Notes: a model not told the origin generated them from the letters alone. Numbered from the stretch's first letter, positions 1-6,538 are shown. The stretch is 6,586 nucleotides of DNA from an uncultured Ruaniaceae bacterium (GCA_938004115.1 CALKWS010000020.1:1-6586); one strand, 5' to 3'. Made by a program: numbers and translations.

Positions 1-329
1 ACCTGGACTTCGGCCGGGGCCGGCTCACGGTGATGGACCCGAACCCGGCGTTCGCAACCCGCGCCAGCGATCCGGGCACCGACGAGGTGAGTTTCTCCCT
101 GGCGGTCTACGTCCCGGACGTGGATGCCACCCTGGCCGCGGCGCGCGAACGGGGCGCGCGCGTCCGGGAGGAGCCGGCCGACTTCGCCGTCACCGGAGAC
201 CGGTTCGCCTCCATCCAGGATCCCTTCGGAGTGCGGTGGACGATCATGACGCGCACCCAGCACCGCACCGACGCCCAGGTGCAGCAGGGACTGGACGAGT
301 GGCGGGCGTCGATGGAAGCAGGGCAGTAG
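1..329 (+). CDS. VOC/glyoxalase-fold protein, 3' part only
   Basis: The reading frame is open from base 3 at the window edge to a TAG at 327-329, so the start lies outside and only about 108 C-terminal residues are visible. They carry the second half of a vicinal-oxygen-chelate (glyoxalase/bleomycin-resistance/PhnB-like) module: a beta strand ending in VYVPDVDATLAAARERGA, the usual strand-helix step, and then the family-typical GDRFASIQDPFGVRWTI, where the strand with the conserved DPFG turn leads to the last strand. The tail (TDAQVQQGLDEW) is a short charged helix as in PhnB-like proteins. Members range from metal-dependent isomerases and dioxygenases to antibiotic-binding proteins; substrate and metal ligands cannot be assigned from this half. 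An ATG at base 30 lies in frame but inside the domain, so it is unlikely to be the true start. The family call is fairly sure, the function unknown. Confidence 0.75.
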   Translation, partial: LDFGRGRLTVMDPNPAFATRASDPGTDEVSFSLAVYVPDVDATLAAARERGARVREEPADFAVTGDRFASIQDPFGVRWTIMTRTQHRTDAQVQQGLDEWRASMEAGQ

Positions 330-330
330 G

Positions 331-357
331 CCCGCTCGGCCGGCTGACGGGGACTTT
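331..357 (+). terminator. Terminator-like hairpin after the VOC gene
   Basis: One base after the stop codon, CCCG (331-334) plus TCGG (336-339) pairs with CTGA (344-347) plus CGGG (348-351). This gives an eight-pair stem with one bulged C at 335, one G-T pair and a CCGG loop. It is followed by a short ACTTT (353-357). The T-tract is poor, but tight placement at the stop codon supports termination. Inferred by eye; no folding energy was computed. Confidence 0.45.
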
Positions 358-382
358 CGCCTGGAATACCGCCGATCCGGAC

Positions 383-411
383 GTGACAGATGTACCCCAA
401 GGGGGTATACT
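383..411 (+). promoter_or_regulatory. Promoter for the Stealth gene (GTGACA-17-TATACT)
   Basis: GTGACA at 383-388 differs from the consensus -35 TTGACA at one position. TATACT at 406-411 differs from the consensus -10 TATAAT at one position. The spacer is exactly 17 bp (389-405), the optimum for the main sigma factor. This is a notably strong housekeeping-type promoter in so GC-rich a setting. Transcription would begin near 417-420, leaving a leader of about 165 nt before the ATG at 584. Between the VOC stop and 583 there is no other convincing gene. Confidence 0.65.
393..407. promoter_or_regulatory. Palindromic operator candidate, CsoR/CstR-like
   Basis: TACCCC (393-398) and GGGGTA (402-407) form a perfect six-base inverted repeat around AAG. 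It lies in the promoter spacer and runs into the -10 hexamer. The TACCC...GGGTA shape with A/T ends and C/G tracts resembles operators of the CsoR family of copper or persulfide sensors (for example the site ahead of Bacillus subtilis copZA, from memory). A protein bound here would block RNA polymerase, so repression is the natural reading. No CsoR-family gene lies in the window, so the regulator is unidentified. A second, weaker inverted repeat, CCAAG (397-401) and CTTGG (410-414), overlaps it. Confidence 0.5.
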
Positions 412-430
412 TGGTCTATTCCGGCGCACC

Positions 431-458
431 GGCGGCCCCGTCACGCGGGGCCTTCGCC
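431..458 (+). other. GC-rich hairpin in the presumed 5' leader of the Stealth gene
   Basis: GGCCCCG (434-440) and CGGGGCC (446-452) pair perfectly over seven bases around the loop TCACG. Outer bases GGC (431-433) can also pair with GCC (456-458) across a TTC bulge. It would begin about 13 nt into the transcript. No T-tract follows, so it may be a leader-stabilising or weak attenuator structure rather than a terminator. No known riboswitch pattern was recognised in the remaining leader (459-567). Confidence 0.3.
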
Positions 459-583
459 GTGGATGCGCGTTCCCCGGTATCCCGCACTGTCGAGATGCCG
501 GACATGGCTCTGTGGTTGGAGCACGCCGCATTGACCCCAGCGGCGCTCACTGCGGATGCGCGACAACAGAAAGGCGGTACTAG

Positions 584-2542
584 ATGAGGGCACGTACTCC
601 CGCACTGGCCGGCGTGGACCCCACGGTGGTGGTCGAGGACCACGGCCAGCCCACCACCCTGGAGTCGAAGTACACCGTCGATGAGATGGGCAACGAGTTG
701 CTGCTCTACGGCGATGCCCCACCTGCCCACCGCCGTCGCGACCGCCGCTCGGTGCTGCGCAGCCGGCTGGCCGCCGCCCTGCCCGCCGCGCTACGCCGTC
801 GGCTGTCTCGCCGCCTGGCCGCCGCCGACCGGGTCAGCAGACGTCCCATGCCCCAGGTGCCCGGGCCCGCGGCGCCCAACCCCGGCTCGCTGGCCACCTC
901 CGACGCCCAGGACTTCGCCCACCCGGCCCGCCAGGTGGAGTACGACCACGCCGCCGAGGAGGAGATCCGCCGCGCCCGGGTGACCGAGGTCTTGCGCGCG
1001 CACGGCGTCCCCGCCACGGTGCTGCCGGCCGGTCTGGGCAAGCCGGCCACCGTCGTCGTGCGTCACACCGACCTGCCCGCCGCCACCGCCGCCCTGGCCG
1101 CGGACCTGGACCACACCTGGCGCGCCCTGCCGCTGGACGACCACGAAGCCCGGGGCACCCGCGTGCGCGCTCGCCGCCTGGCCCGGTTCGCCGAGCACCA
1201 CGGCGGCTTCCGGTTGTACCGGCGGATCCCCGGCCCGGCCGGCGCGATGCTCGGGCGCGATGTGGGCGTGGAGGTGGAGGTGTGGACCCAGACCGAACCC
1301 GCCGACGCCGGCCCCGCCCCGGCCGAACGGTCCGCAACGCTGGTGGCACCGCGCCGGCAGACCTGGACCCCGCACCTGACCGGGCCGCAGTGGCACGCCG
1401 CGGTGGAGCGCGGCGCGGTGGACGTGGGCCGGTTGCCGCACCTGTTCGAGGTCACCGGCCCGATCGACGTGGTCTACACCTGGGTGGACGGGTCGGACCC
1501 GGAGTGGAACGCCCAGCGGCTGCAGGCCCTGGGGTTCACCCGCGCACAGCAGATCCAGGAGGCAGCCACGCACGCCGCCCGCTACCGCTCCCACGACGAG
1601 TTGCGCTACTCGCTGCGGTCGCTGGAGATGTTCGCCCCCTGGGTGCGCACGGTGCACCTGGTCACCGCCGGGCAGGTGCCGGAGTGGCTGGACACCGACC
1701 ACCCGCGGCTGCACCTGGTGGACCACCGGGACATCTTCACCGACCCCGATGTGCTGCCGGTGTTCAACTCCCACGCGATCGAGTCGCAGTTGCACCACAT
1801 CCCGGGCCTGTCCGAGCGGTACCTGTACCTGAACGACGACGTGTTCTTCGGCCGCCCGGTGGCGCCCAGCCTGTTCTTCCACGGCAACGGCCTGGCGAAG
1901 TTCTTCACCTCCACCGCCCTGATCGACGCCGAGGATCACCACGCCGAGGACGTGCCGGTGATGAGCGCGGCGAAGAACAACCGCGACCTGATCGCCGACA
2001 TGTTCGGCCGGCGGGTGACGAACCTGTTCCAGCACACCCCGCACCCGCAACTGAAGTCGGTGCTGGAGCAGATGGAGGCCGACCATCCGGAGCTCTTCGC
2101 CCGGGTGTCCGCCTCCCCCTTCCGCCACCCCGACGACCTGTCGATCGCCTCGGCGCTGCACCACTACTACGCCTACGGGCTGGGCAAGGCGGTGCCGGGC
2201 CGGCTGGCGTCGCTGTACCTGGACCTGGCCCACCCGCGGGCGGCGGCCCGGCTGCGGCGGTTGCTGCGCGAGCGCCGGTTCGACGTGTTCTGCCTGAACG
2301 ACTCCCCCGCCGTGGACGGGCAGCATCGCGGCGAACTCGTCCAGGACTTCCTGCAGCGCTATTTCCCGCTGCCCAGTTCGTTCGAACTGCCCGACGGCGA
2401 GACCTCCGAGCGTAGGACGGTGCACCGGGAGGCCCAGTTGGGCCAGGAGCCCCAGGTGGATCGAGGGACCCAGCTGGACTTTCCCGGCCGGCGGTCCTGG
2501 TTCGACGCTTCCGACCGGGGCGGGCCCGACGGCAGGATCTGA
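584..2542 (+). CDS. Stealth-family sugar-phosphate transferase
   Basis: Predicted 652-aa cytoplasmic or membrane-associated enzyme of the Stealth family, which transfers hexose-1-phosphate from a nucleotide sugar during phosphodiester-linked glycan synthesis; the animal relative is GlcNAc-1-phosphotransferase (GNPTAB). All four conserved regions are present in order: CR1 at about 294-310 (IDVVYTWVDGSDPEW), CR2 at 333-427 (RYRSHDELRYSLRSLE to LNDDVFFGRP, with N417-D418-D419), CR3 at about 484-537 (LKSVLEQ, then HPDDLSIASALHHYYAY) and CR4 at 567-601 (DVFCLNDS to PLPSSFE). The N-terminal 290 residues are extra. Residues 49-90 are very Arg-rich, and 125-235 look like a folded module (ending VGVEVEVWTQ) of unknown role. 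A 51-residue hydrophilic tail follows CR4. There is no signal peptide or clear membrane helix. The ATG at 584 is preceded by AGAAAGG (568-574) at 9-nt spacing. No capsule or other glycan gene is adjacent, so acceptor and product are unknown. The family is certain, the substrate is not. Confidence 0.9.
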   Translation: MRARTPALAGVDPTVVVEDHGQPTTLESKYTVDEMGNELLLYGDAPPAHRRRDRRSVLRSRLAAALPAALRRRLSRRLAAADRVSRRPMPQVPGPAAPNPGSLATSDAQDFAHPARQVEYDHAAEEEIRRARVTEVLRAHGVPATVLPAGLGKPATVVVRHTDLPAATAALAADLDHTWRALPLDDHEARGTRVRARRLARFAEHHGGFRLYRRIPGPAGAMLGRDVGVEVEVWTQTEPADAGPAPAERSATLVAPRRQTWTPHLTGPQWHAAVERGAVDVGRLPHLFEVTGPIDVVYTWVDGSDPEWNAQRLQALGFTRAQQIQEAATHAARYRSHDELRYSLRSLEMFAPWVRTVHLVTAGQVPEWLDTDHPRLHLVDHRDIFTDPDVLPVFNSHAIESQLHHIPGLSERYLYLNDDVFFGRPVAPSLFFHGNGLAKFFTSTALIDAEDHHAEDVPVMSAAKNNRDLIADMFGRRVTNLFQHTPHPQLKSVLEQMEADHPELFARVSASPFRHPDDLSIASALHHYYAYGLGKAVPGRLASLYLDLAHPRAAARLRRLLRERRFDVFCLNDSPAVDGQHRGELVQDFLQRYFPLPSSFELPDGETSERRTVHREAQLGQEPQVDRGTQLDFPGRRSWFDASDRGGPDGRI

Positions 2543-2591
2543 ACACGCGCGCGGCGCGCCTCGCACCTGACCCTCGCGCAGCCTGACACCT

Positions 2592-2617
2592 GCCGGCGGG
2601 CTGCGCCGCGCGCCGGC
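2592..2617 (+). terminator. Hairpin between the Stealth and UvrA2 genes
   Basis: GCCGGCG (2592-2598) and CGCCGGC (2611-2617) are perfect inverted copies around a 12-nt loop, 49 nt after the Stealth stop. Only TTA follows, so this is not a classic intrinsic terminator, though high-GC bacteria often use such U-poor hairpins. It would separate the two genes or sit in the UvrA2 leader. I found no convincing -35/-10 pair for UvrA2 in the 123-bp gap. Confidence 0.35.
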
Positions 2618-2654
2618 TTACGTGAGGATGGGCTGAGCCGTTGTGCCCGCGCGC

Positions 2655-2662
2655 GAAGGAGG
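2655..2662 (+). promoter_or_regulatory. Ribosome-binding site that sets the UvrA2 GTG start
   Basis: GAAGGAGG is a strong anti-16S match but stands only 3 nt from the GTG at 2666, closer than the usual 5-9 nt. The next in-frame start candidate, GTG at 2693, lies about 30 nt from the site and would remove the conserved DHIRVRGAR opening of UvrA proteins, so 2666 is preferred. Confidence 0.7.
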
Positions 2663-2665
2663 CCC

Positions 2666-5164
2666 GTGACCTCATCCCCCGATCACATCCGCGTGCGCGG
2701 CGCCCGCGTGCACAACCTCAAGGGCGTGGACGTGGACATCCCGCTGCGGCAGTTGGTCGGCATCGCCGGGGTGTCCGGGTCGGGCAAGTCCTCCCTCGCC
2801 CTGGGCGTGCTCTACGCCGAGGGTTCCCGCCGGTACCTGGAGGCGCTGTCCACCTACACCCGGCGCCGGATGGCACACGCGCCGAGGGCCGCCGTCGACT
2901 CGGTGGAGCACGTCCCGGCCGCGCTGGCCCTGCACCAACGTCCGGGGGTGCCCGGCGTGCGGTCCACCTTCGGCACCTCCACCGAGTTGCTCAACGTGCT
3001 CCGGTTGATGTTTTCCCGCCTGGCCGCCCACCTGTGCCCGAACGGGCACCGGATCGCGCCCACGATCGACGTGGCCGCCGAGGTCCCGCTGCACTGCCCG
3101 CGGTGCGGCGTCATGGTGAGCCCCCCGGGCGCGGAGCAACTGGCCTTCAACTCCGAGGGAGCCTGCCCCACCTGCACCGGCACCGGGGTGGTGCGCGAGG
3201 TGGACGACGCCGCGCTGGTGCCCGATGAATCCAAGTCGCTCGACGACGGCGCGGTGCTGCCCTGGCAGATGTTCGGGTTCAACGTCCAGCCGGCGATCGC
3301 CCGCGAGTTCGGGGTGCGCACGGACGTGCCCTACCGCGACCTGACCGACGCCGAGCGCCAGATCGTCCTGGACGGGCCGGAGGAGAAGAAGCCCATCACC
3401 GTCACCTCCAAGAAGGGGGTGCACAACCTGGACTTCACCTTCCGCAACGCGCGCCTGACCGTCACCGAGGAACTCAAGCGGGCCACCGACGAGAAACGGC
3501 TCACCCGGGTCTCCCGATTCCTCACTGAGGGGGTCTGCGGGACTTGTGCCGGCACCCGGCTCAACGAACGGGCGCTCGCCCCGCGGATCGGCGAGGTGAA
3601 CCTGGCCGAGGTCACCGCGATGACGCTGCAGGATGTGCTCACCTGGGCCACCACGGTGCCCGCCACCCTGCCAGCGGAGATGCAGGAGATGGCCCGAGGG
3701 CTGATCGACGCCCTGACCACGATGGCCCGGCGGTTGCTCGACCTGGGCCTGGGCTACCTCACCCTGGATCGGGCCGGGGCCACCCTGTCCACCGGCGAAC
3801 GCCAGCGGGTGCAACTGGCCCGTGCGGTGCGCAACCGCACCACCGGCGTGCTGTACGTGCTCGACGAACCCTCGATCGGCATGCACCCGGCGAACATCGA
3901 CGGACTGCTCGGCATCATGGACGACCTGCTGGCCGGCGGGAACTCGGTGATCTTCGTGGACCACGACGTGCATCTGCTCCGCGCGGCGTCCTGGCTGATC
4001 GAGATCGGTCCCGGGTCGGGCGCCGAGGGCGGCCGGGTCATCGCCCAGGGTCCGCCCGCGGACCTGCACCGGGACCCCGATTCGCTGCTGCGCGGTTTCC
4101 TCACCGGCGATGAACCCGTGATCGTCCGGGAACGGGCGCCGGAGTCCGCGATGTTCGATCTGGGCCGGATCACGCTGGCCACCGGCGCGATCCACACCGT
4201 GCACCCGTTGCGGGTCGACTTGCCGCGCGGGCGGCTCGTCGCCGTCACCGGCGTGTCCGGGTCCGGGAAGACCACCCTGGTGCTGGAGTCGCTGATCCCG
4301 GCGCTCAAGGCCGCTGCTGCGGCGGACGACGGCGCACCGCACCTGCCCGCGCACGTGCGGTCGGTGCAAGCACCGGGGATCAAGCGGGTGCACACCGTGG
4401 ACGCCACCCCGATCGGCATCAACGTCCGCTCCACCGTGGCCACCTACTCCGGGATCTACGACGACCTGCGCAAGGCCTACGCCGCCACCGCGGAGGCACA
4501 GCGCCGCGGGCTGAGCGCCTCGGACTTCTCCTACAACACCGGCTCCCTGGCCTGCCCGCGCTGCGGCGGCACCGGGCAGATCACCCTGGACGTGCAGTTC
4601 CTGCCCGACGTGGACATCCCCTGCCCGGACTGCGACGGCTCCCGGTACGCACCGCAGGCACGGGAGATCCGCCGGGACGGGCTGGCGCTGCCCGACCTGC
4701 TCGGGCTGACCGCCCGGGAGGCGCTGGACGTCGTCGGGAACCTTGCGAGGGTACGGCGCCGGCTGGAGGCGCTGGTCGACCTGGGGCTGGGTTACCTCAC
4801 CCTCGGTGAGGACACCCCGGCGCTGTCCGGCGGGGAGGCACAGCGGCTCAAGCTCGCCACGCAGTTGCATCGGGACCACTCCGACGCGGTGTTCGTGCTC
4901 GATGAGCCGACCGTGGGCCTGCACCCGCTGGATGTGCGCACCCTGCTGCAGGTGTTGCAGCGGCTGACCGGCCGCGGCGCCACGGTGATCGTCATCGAGC
5001 ACGATCTGGACCTCATCGCCAACGCCGACCATGTGGTCGACATGGGTCCCGGCGGGGGTGAGGCCGGCGGCCGCATCGTCGCTTCTGGCACCCCGGACCA
5101 GATCGCTGAGAACGAGCAGAGCGTGACCGGGCGCTACCTCGCGGCACATCTCGCGGGGCCATGA
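2666..5164 (+). CDS. Class II UvrA-like ABC ATPase (UvrA2)
   Basis: An 832-aa soluble DNA-binding ATPase of the UvrA family with two ABC modules. Module I: Walker A GVSGSGKSS (35-43), zinc cluster C144-x2-C147-x19-C167-x2-C170, a second CxxC pair C291/C294, signature LSTGE (374-378), Walker B VLDEP (D400, E401), H433. Module II: Walker A GVSGSGKTT (529-537), zinc cluster C630-x2-C633-x19-C653-x2-C656, signature LSGGE (720-724), Walker B D746/E747, H779. Both zinc clusters keep the 19-residue spacing of UvrA. Walker A I to the first zinc Cys spans about 110 residues, against about 220 in E. coli UvrA; the missing stretch is the UvrB-binding domain, while the insertion domain after zinc I keeps its size. 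This defines class II UvrA (UvrA2; relatives include Deinococcus UvrA2 and the daunorubicin-resistance protein DrrC). Such proteins are tied to DNA-damage tolerance or self-resistance to DNA-binding drugs rather than to UvrB loading. The first signature has Thr for the usual first Gly. No LexA-type box (TCGAAC-N4-GTTCGA) was seen upstream. Confidence 0.92.
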   Translation: MTSSPDHIRVRGARVHNLKGVDVDIPLRQLVGIAGVSGSGKSSLALGVLYAEGSRRYLEALSTYTRRRMAHAPRAAVDSVEHVPAALALHQRPGVPGVRSTFGTSTELLNVLRLMFSRLAAHLCPNGHRIAPTIDVAAEVPLHCPRCGVMVSPPGAEQLAFNSEGACPTCTGTGVVREVDDAALVPDESKSLDDGAVLPWQMFGFNVQPAIAREFGVRTDVPYRDLTDAERQIVLDGPEEKKPITVTSKKGVHNLDFTFRNARLTVTEELKRATDEKRLTRVSRFLTEGVCGTCAGTRLNERALAPRIGEVNLAEVTAMTLQDVLTWATTVPATLPAEMQEMARGLIDALTTMARRLLDLGLGYLTLDRAGATLSTGERQRVQLARAVRNRTTGVLYVLDEPSIGMHPANIDGLLGIMDDLLAGGNSVIFVDHDVHLLRAASWLIEIGPGSGAEGGRVIAQGPPADLHRDPDSLLRGFLTGDEPVIVRERAPESAMFDLGRITLATGAIHTVHPLRVDLPRGRLVAVTGVSGSGKTTLVLESLIPALKAAAAADDGAPHLPAHVRSVQAPGIKRVHTVDATPIGINVRSTVATYSGIYDDLRKAYAATAEAQRRGLSASDFSYNTGSLACPRCGGTGQITLDVQFLPDVDIPCPDCDGSRYAPQAREIRRDGLALPDLLGLTAREALDVVGNLARVRRRLEALVDLGLGYLTLGEDTPALSGGEAQRLKLATQLHRDHSDAVFVLDEPTVGLHPLDVRTLLQVLQRLTGRGATVIVIEHDLDLIANADHVVDMGPGGGEAGGRIVASGTPDQIAENEQSVTGRYLAAHLAGP

Positions 5165-5212
5165 CCCGGCGCCTGCCGGGCGACCGGGTGCGCCGCCCGG
5201 CCGCACCCGGCG
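5165..5212. terminator. Stacked hairpins between convergent genes
   Basis: Directly after the UvrA2 stop, CCCGGC (5165-5170) pairs with GCCGGG (5175-5180) around GCCT. A second stem, CCGGGTG (5184-5190) with CGCCCGG (5194-5200), has one T-G pair and a 3-nt loop. The UvrA2 and methyltransferase genes converge with only 51 bp between them, so these stems probably end transcription from both sides. T-tracts are absent apart from TTT at 5214-5216. Confidence 0.45.
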
Positions 5213-5215
5213 GTT

Positions 5216-5857
5216 TCACCGCACCAGGCCGCGGACCTGCCAGACCGTCCCACCAGCAACCAGCACGCTGCGCATGCCCTGGTCGATCGCGACCTGCGCC
5301 ATCGCGTCCGGCGGGTGCACGAACGCGCGGTACTCCTGCCGCATGATCCGCAGCGCCGCGTTCTGCAGCGTGACCACGACACGGCTGAACGCGTGGCGCG
5401 GCGGATGGCTGAACACCAGCCGCCTGCGGCTGTGGTTCGCGGCGACGCTGAGCAATCGGACGTAGTCCGGATAACAGCAGACCACCCGGTGCAGCACGAC
5501 GAGATCGGCAGGGCCGACCTCCTCGGGCGATGCCGCGAGGTCGGCCACCCTCCGGTGCGCCCGGTCCGACACACCTGCTTCCTCCGCGAGTCGGCGAGCC
5601 TCGCCGTCGTACGCCGCCGACAGTTCCAGAGTGGTGACCTTCGCGGCTCCCCGCTTGAGCAACTCGATGCCGATCTCCCCCACACCGCCGCCGATGTCGA
5701 GCACCGTGGCACCCCGCAGGCCGTCGGCGGCGAGGAAGTCGACCATCCGTCGGGCTGTCGCATCCAGGCCGCGCCGCCGGAACCGCTTCGCCATCTGCCG
5801 GGCGAAGTTGGTGCCGAATACCTCATCGCAACCGCGTGGGTCGCAGCACTCCGCCAT
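5216..5857 (-). CDS. Class I SAM-dependent methyltransferase, Cys-rich N-terminus
   Basis: A 213-aa soluble Rossmann-fold methyltransferase. Motif I, the SAM-binding loop, is VLDIGGGVG (52-60). The acidic residue at the end of strand 2 is E78 (TTLELS), D106 fits motif II/III (VADLAA), and motif IV is ADLVVLHRVVCCYPDY (117-132). The closing beta strands lie near 145-150 and 195-210. The opening MAECCDPRGCDEVF has three cysteines (C4, C5, C10) ahead of a basic helix (KRFRRRG, 24-30); C127 and C128 form a second pair. This small-molecule methyltransferase type broadly resembles Mg-protoporphyrin and ubiquinone-type enzymes, but nothing nearby names a substrate. The ATG at 5857 has no strong ribosome-binding site (a GGTGG about 10 nt upstream is the best candidate). 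The gene converges with UvrA2 and diverges from the phosphatase gene, so it is probably its own unit. Class is sure, substrate unknown. Confidence 0.87.
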   Translation of the reverse strand: MAECCDPRGCDEVFGTNFARQMAKRFRRRGLDATARRMVDFLAADGLRGATVLDIGGGVGEIGIELLKRGAAKVTTLELSAAYDGEARRLAEEAGVSDRAHRRVADLAASPEEVGPADLVVLHRVVCCYPDYVRLLSVAANHSRRRLVFSHPPRHAFSRVVVTLQNAALRIMRQEYRAFVHPPDAMAQVAIDQGMRSVLVAGGTVWQVRGLVR

Positions 5858-5887
5858 GCTTCAGTGTCCACCCGGACCCACCGCGTG

Positions 5888-5902
5888 CGGTAGTCCGTAC
5901 CG
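5888..5902. promoter_or_regulatory. Short palindrome upstream of the methyltransferase gene
   Basis: CGGTA (5888-5892) and TACCG (5898-5902) are perfect inverted arms around GTCCG, 31 bp upstream of the methyltransferase ATG in the 177-bp divergent gap. Position and symmetry fit a repressor site, but five-base arms arise easily by chance. I found no clear -35/-10 pair for the methyltransferase on the minus strand. Confidence 0.2.
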
Positions 5903-6007
5903 AGTGCTCACCCGCCGGTGTGCCGTGCAGGGCTCGCGATGCCCAACAGGGGCGCTCGCCCGCCGGAAGGCCAACTAGCCGAACCTGCCGGGCCGCGAGC
6001 GCCGCAC

Positions 6008-6013
6008 TAGGCT
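6008..6013 (+). promoter_or_regulatory. Possible -10 element of the phosphatase gene
   Basis: TAGGCT fits the TAnnnT pattern common in actinobacterial promoters and lies 22 bp before the GTG at 6035, giving a very short leader that still contains the ribosome-binding site. A -35 at 17-bp spacing (CTGCCG, 5985-5990) is weak. Confidence 0.3.
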
Positions 6014-6020
6014 GCCGCAC

Positions 6021-6029
6021 GAGAGGAGG
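6021..6029 (+). promoter_or_regulatory. Ribosome-binding site of the phosphatase gene
   Basis: GAGAGGAGG is an excellent Shine-Dalgarno match, 5 nt before GTG at 6035. It fixes this start and places the catalytic RH motif at residues 9-10, as expected for SixA-type enzymes. Confidence 0.8.
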
Positions 6030-6034
6030 CCACC

Positions 6035-6532
6035 GTGGCGCACACCTTGATCCTGGTCCGGCACGCCAAGTCCGACTGGAGCGAGCCCGTGGGCGACCGC
6101 GACCGACCGCTGGCACCCCGAGGCCGGCGCCAGGCACCGGCGACCGGTACGTGGCTGGCCGAGCATCTGCCGCCACCGGACCTGGCGGTGGTATCCGTGG
6201 CCACCCGTGCGCGCCAGACCTGGAAGTTGCTGGAGGCCGAGTTCCCCGGGGCGGTCCAGGTGCAGTTCGACGACGCGGTCTACACCTTCTCCGGTGCTGC
6301 GCTCGGCGGGGTGATCGCCGCCCTGCCGCCGGCGATCCGCACCGCGCTCCTGGTGGGCCACAACCCGGCGCTGGAGGAACTGCTGGAGCACCTCACCGCC
6401 ACGGAGACGCGGATACCGACCTCCGCCCTCGCCGTCGTCGACCTTCCGCACTGGGACGCACCGGCCGGCCACCTGCGCGCTCTCGGCCGACCCGCGGACG
6501 GGCCGGTCCCGCTCGCGCCCGCCCACCCGTGA
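6035..6532 (+). CDS. SixA-like histidine phosphatase
   Basis: A 165-aa single-domain cytoplasmic member of the histidine phosphatase (phosphoglycerate mutase-like) superfamily, close in size to E. coli SixA (about 161 aa). It begins TLILVRHAKSDW, with R9 and nucleophile H10; the RHA rather than RHG form is typical of the SixA branch. The phosphate pocket is completed by R58 in ATRARQTW and the second histidine, H109, in LLVGHNPALEELL. D79/D80 or a nearby acid may be the proton donor. SixA removes phosphate from histidine-phosphotransfer domains in E. coli, but actinobacterial homologues are not safely tied to that job and may act on small phosphoesters. No kinase or phosphorelay gene lies in the window. 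The last 15 residues are Pro/Ala-rich and probably disordered. The gene is transcribed away from the methyltransferase and is probably monocistronic, given the hairpin just after the stop. Confidence 0.9.
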   Translation: MAHTLILVRHAKSDWSEPVGDRDRPLAPRGRRQAPATGTWLAEHLPPPDLAVVSVATRARQTWKLLEAEFPGAVQVQFDDAVYTFSGAALGGVIAALPPAIRTALLVGHNPALEELLEHLTATETRIPTSALAVVDLPHWDAPAGHLRALGRPADGPVPLAPAHP

Positions 6533-6538
6533 GCCCCC

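Noticed and set aside
390..587. A 65-codon open frame (+) ending in an ATGA overlap with the Stealth start, suggesting a coupled leader peptide.
   Set aside because: Its ATG lies inside the predicted promoter upstream of the likely transcription start, it has no ribosome-binding site, and its composition resembles nothing recognisable.
2374..2389. Perfect inverted repeat CAGTTCG-TT-CGAACTG, considered as a LexA-like site upstream of UvrA2.
   Set aside because: It lies within the Stealth coding sequence (encoding the conserved PSSFE end of CR4), its half-sites face the wrong way for the actinobacterial LexA consensus, and it is about 280 bp from the UvrA2 start.
2547..2559. GCGCGC-rich tract just after the Stealth stop, considered as a terminator stem.
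   Set aside because: It is self-complementary only through simple GC alternation, with no defined stem and loop and no T-tract.
791..2566. A 591-codon minus-strand open frame opposite the Stealth gene.
   Set aside because: It is another GC-driven antisense shadow; the His/Gln/Val/Gly-rich product shows no domain.
2672..5206. An 844-codon open frame on the minus strand opposite UvrA2.
   Set aside because: It is the antisense mirror of a high-GC gene. The plus strand carries intact Walker, signature and zinc motifs, and the minus product has no recognisable domain.
5315..5893. Plus-strand open frames over the methyltransferase gene.
   Set aside because: The minus frame has a clear SAM-binding motif and a normal methyltransferase layout; the plus frames have none.
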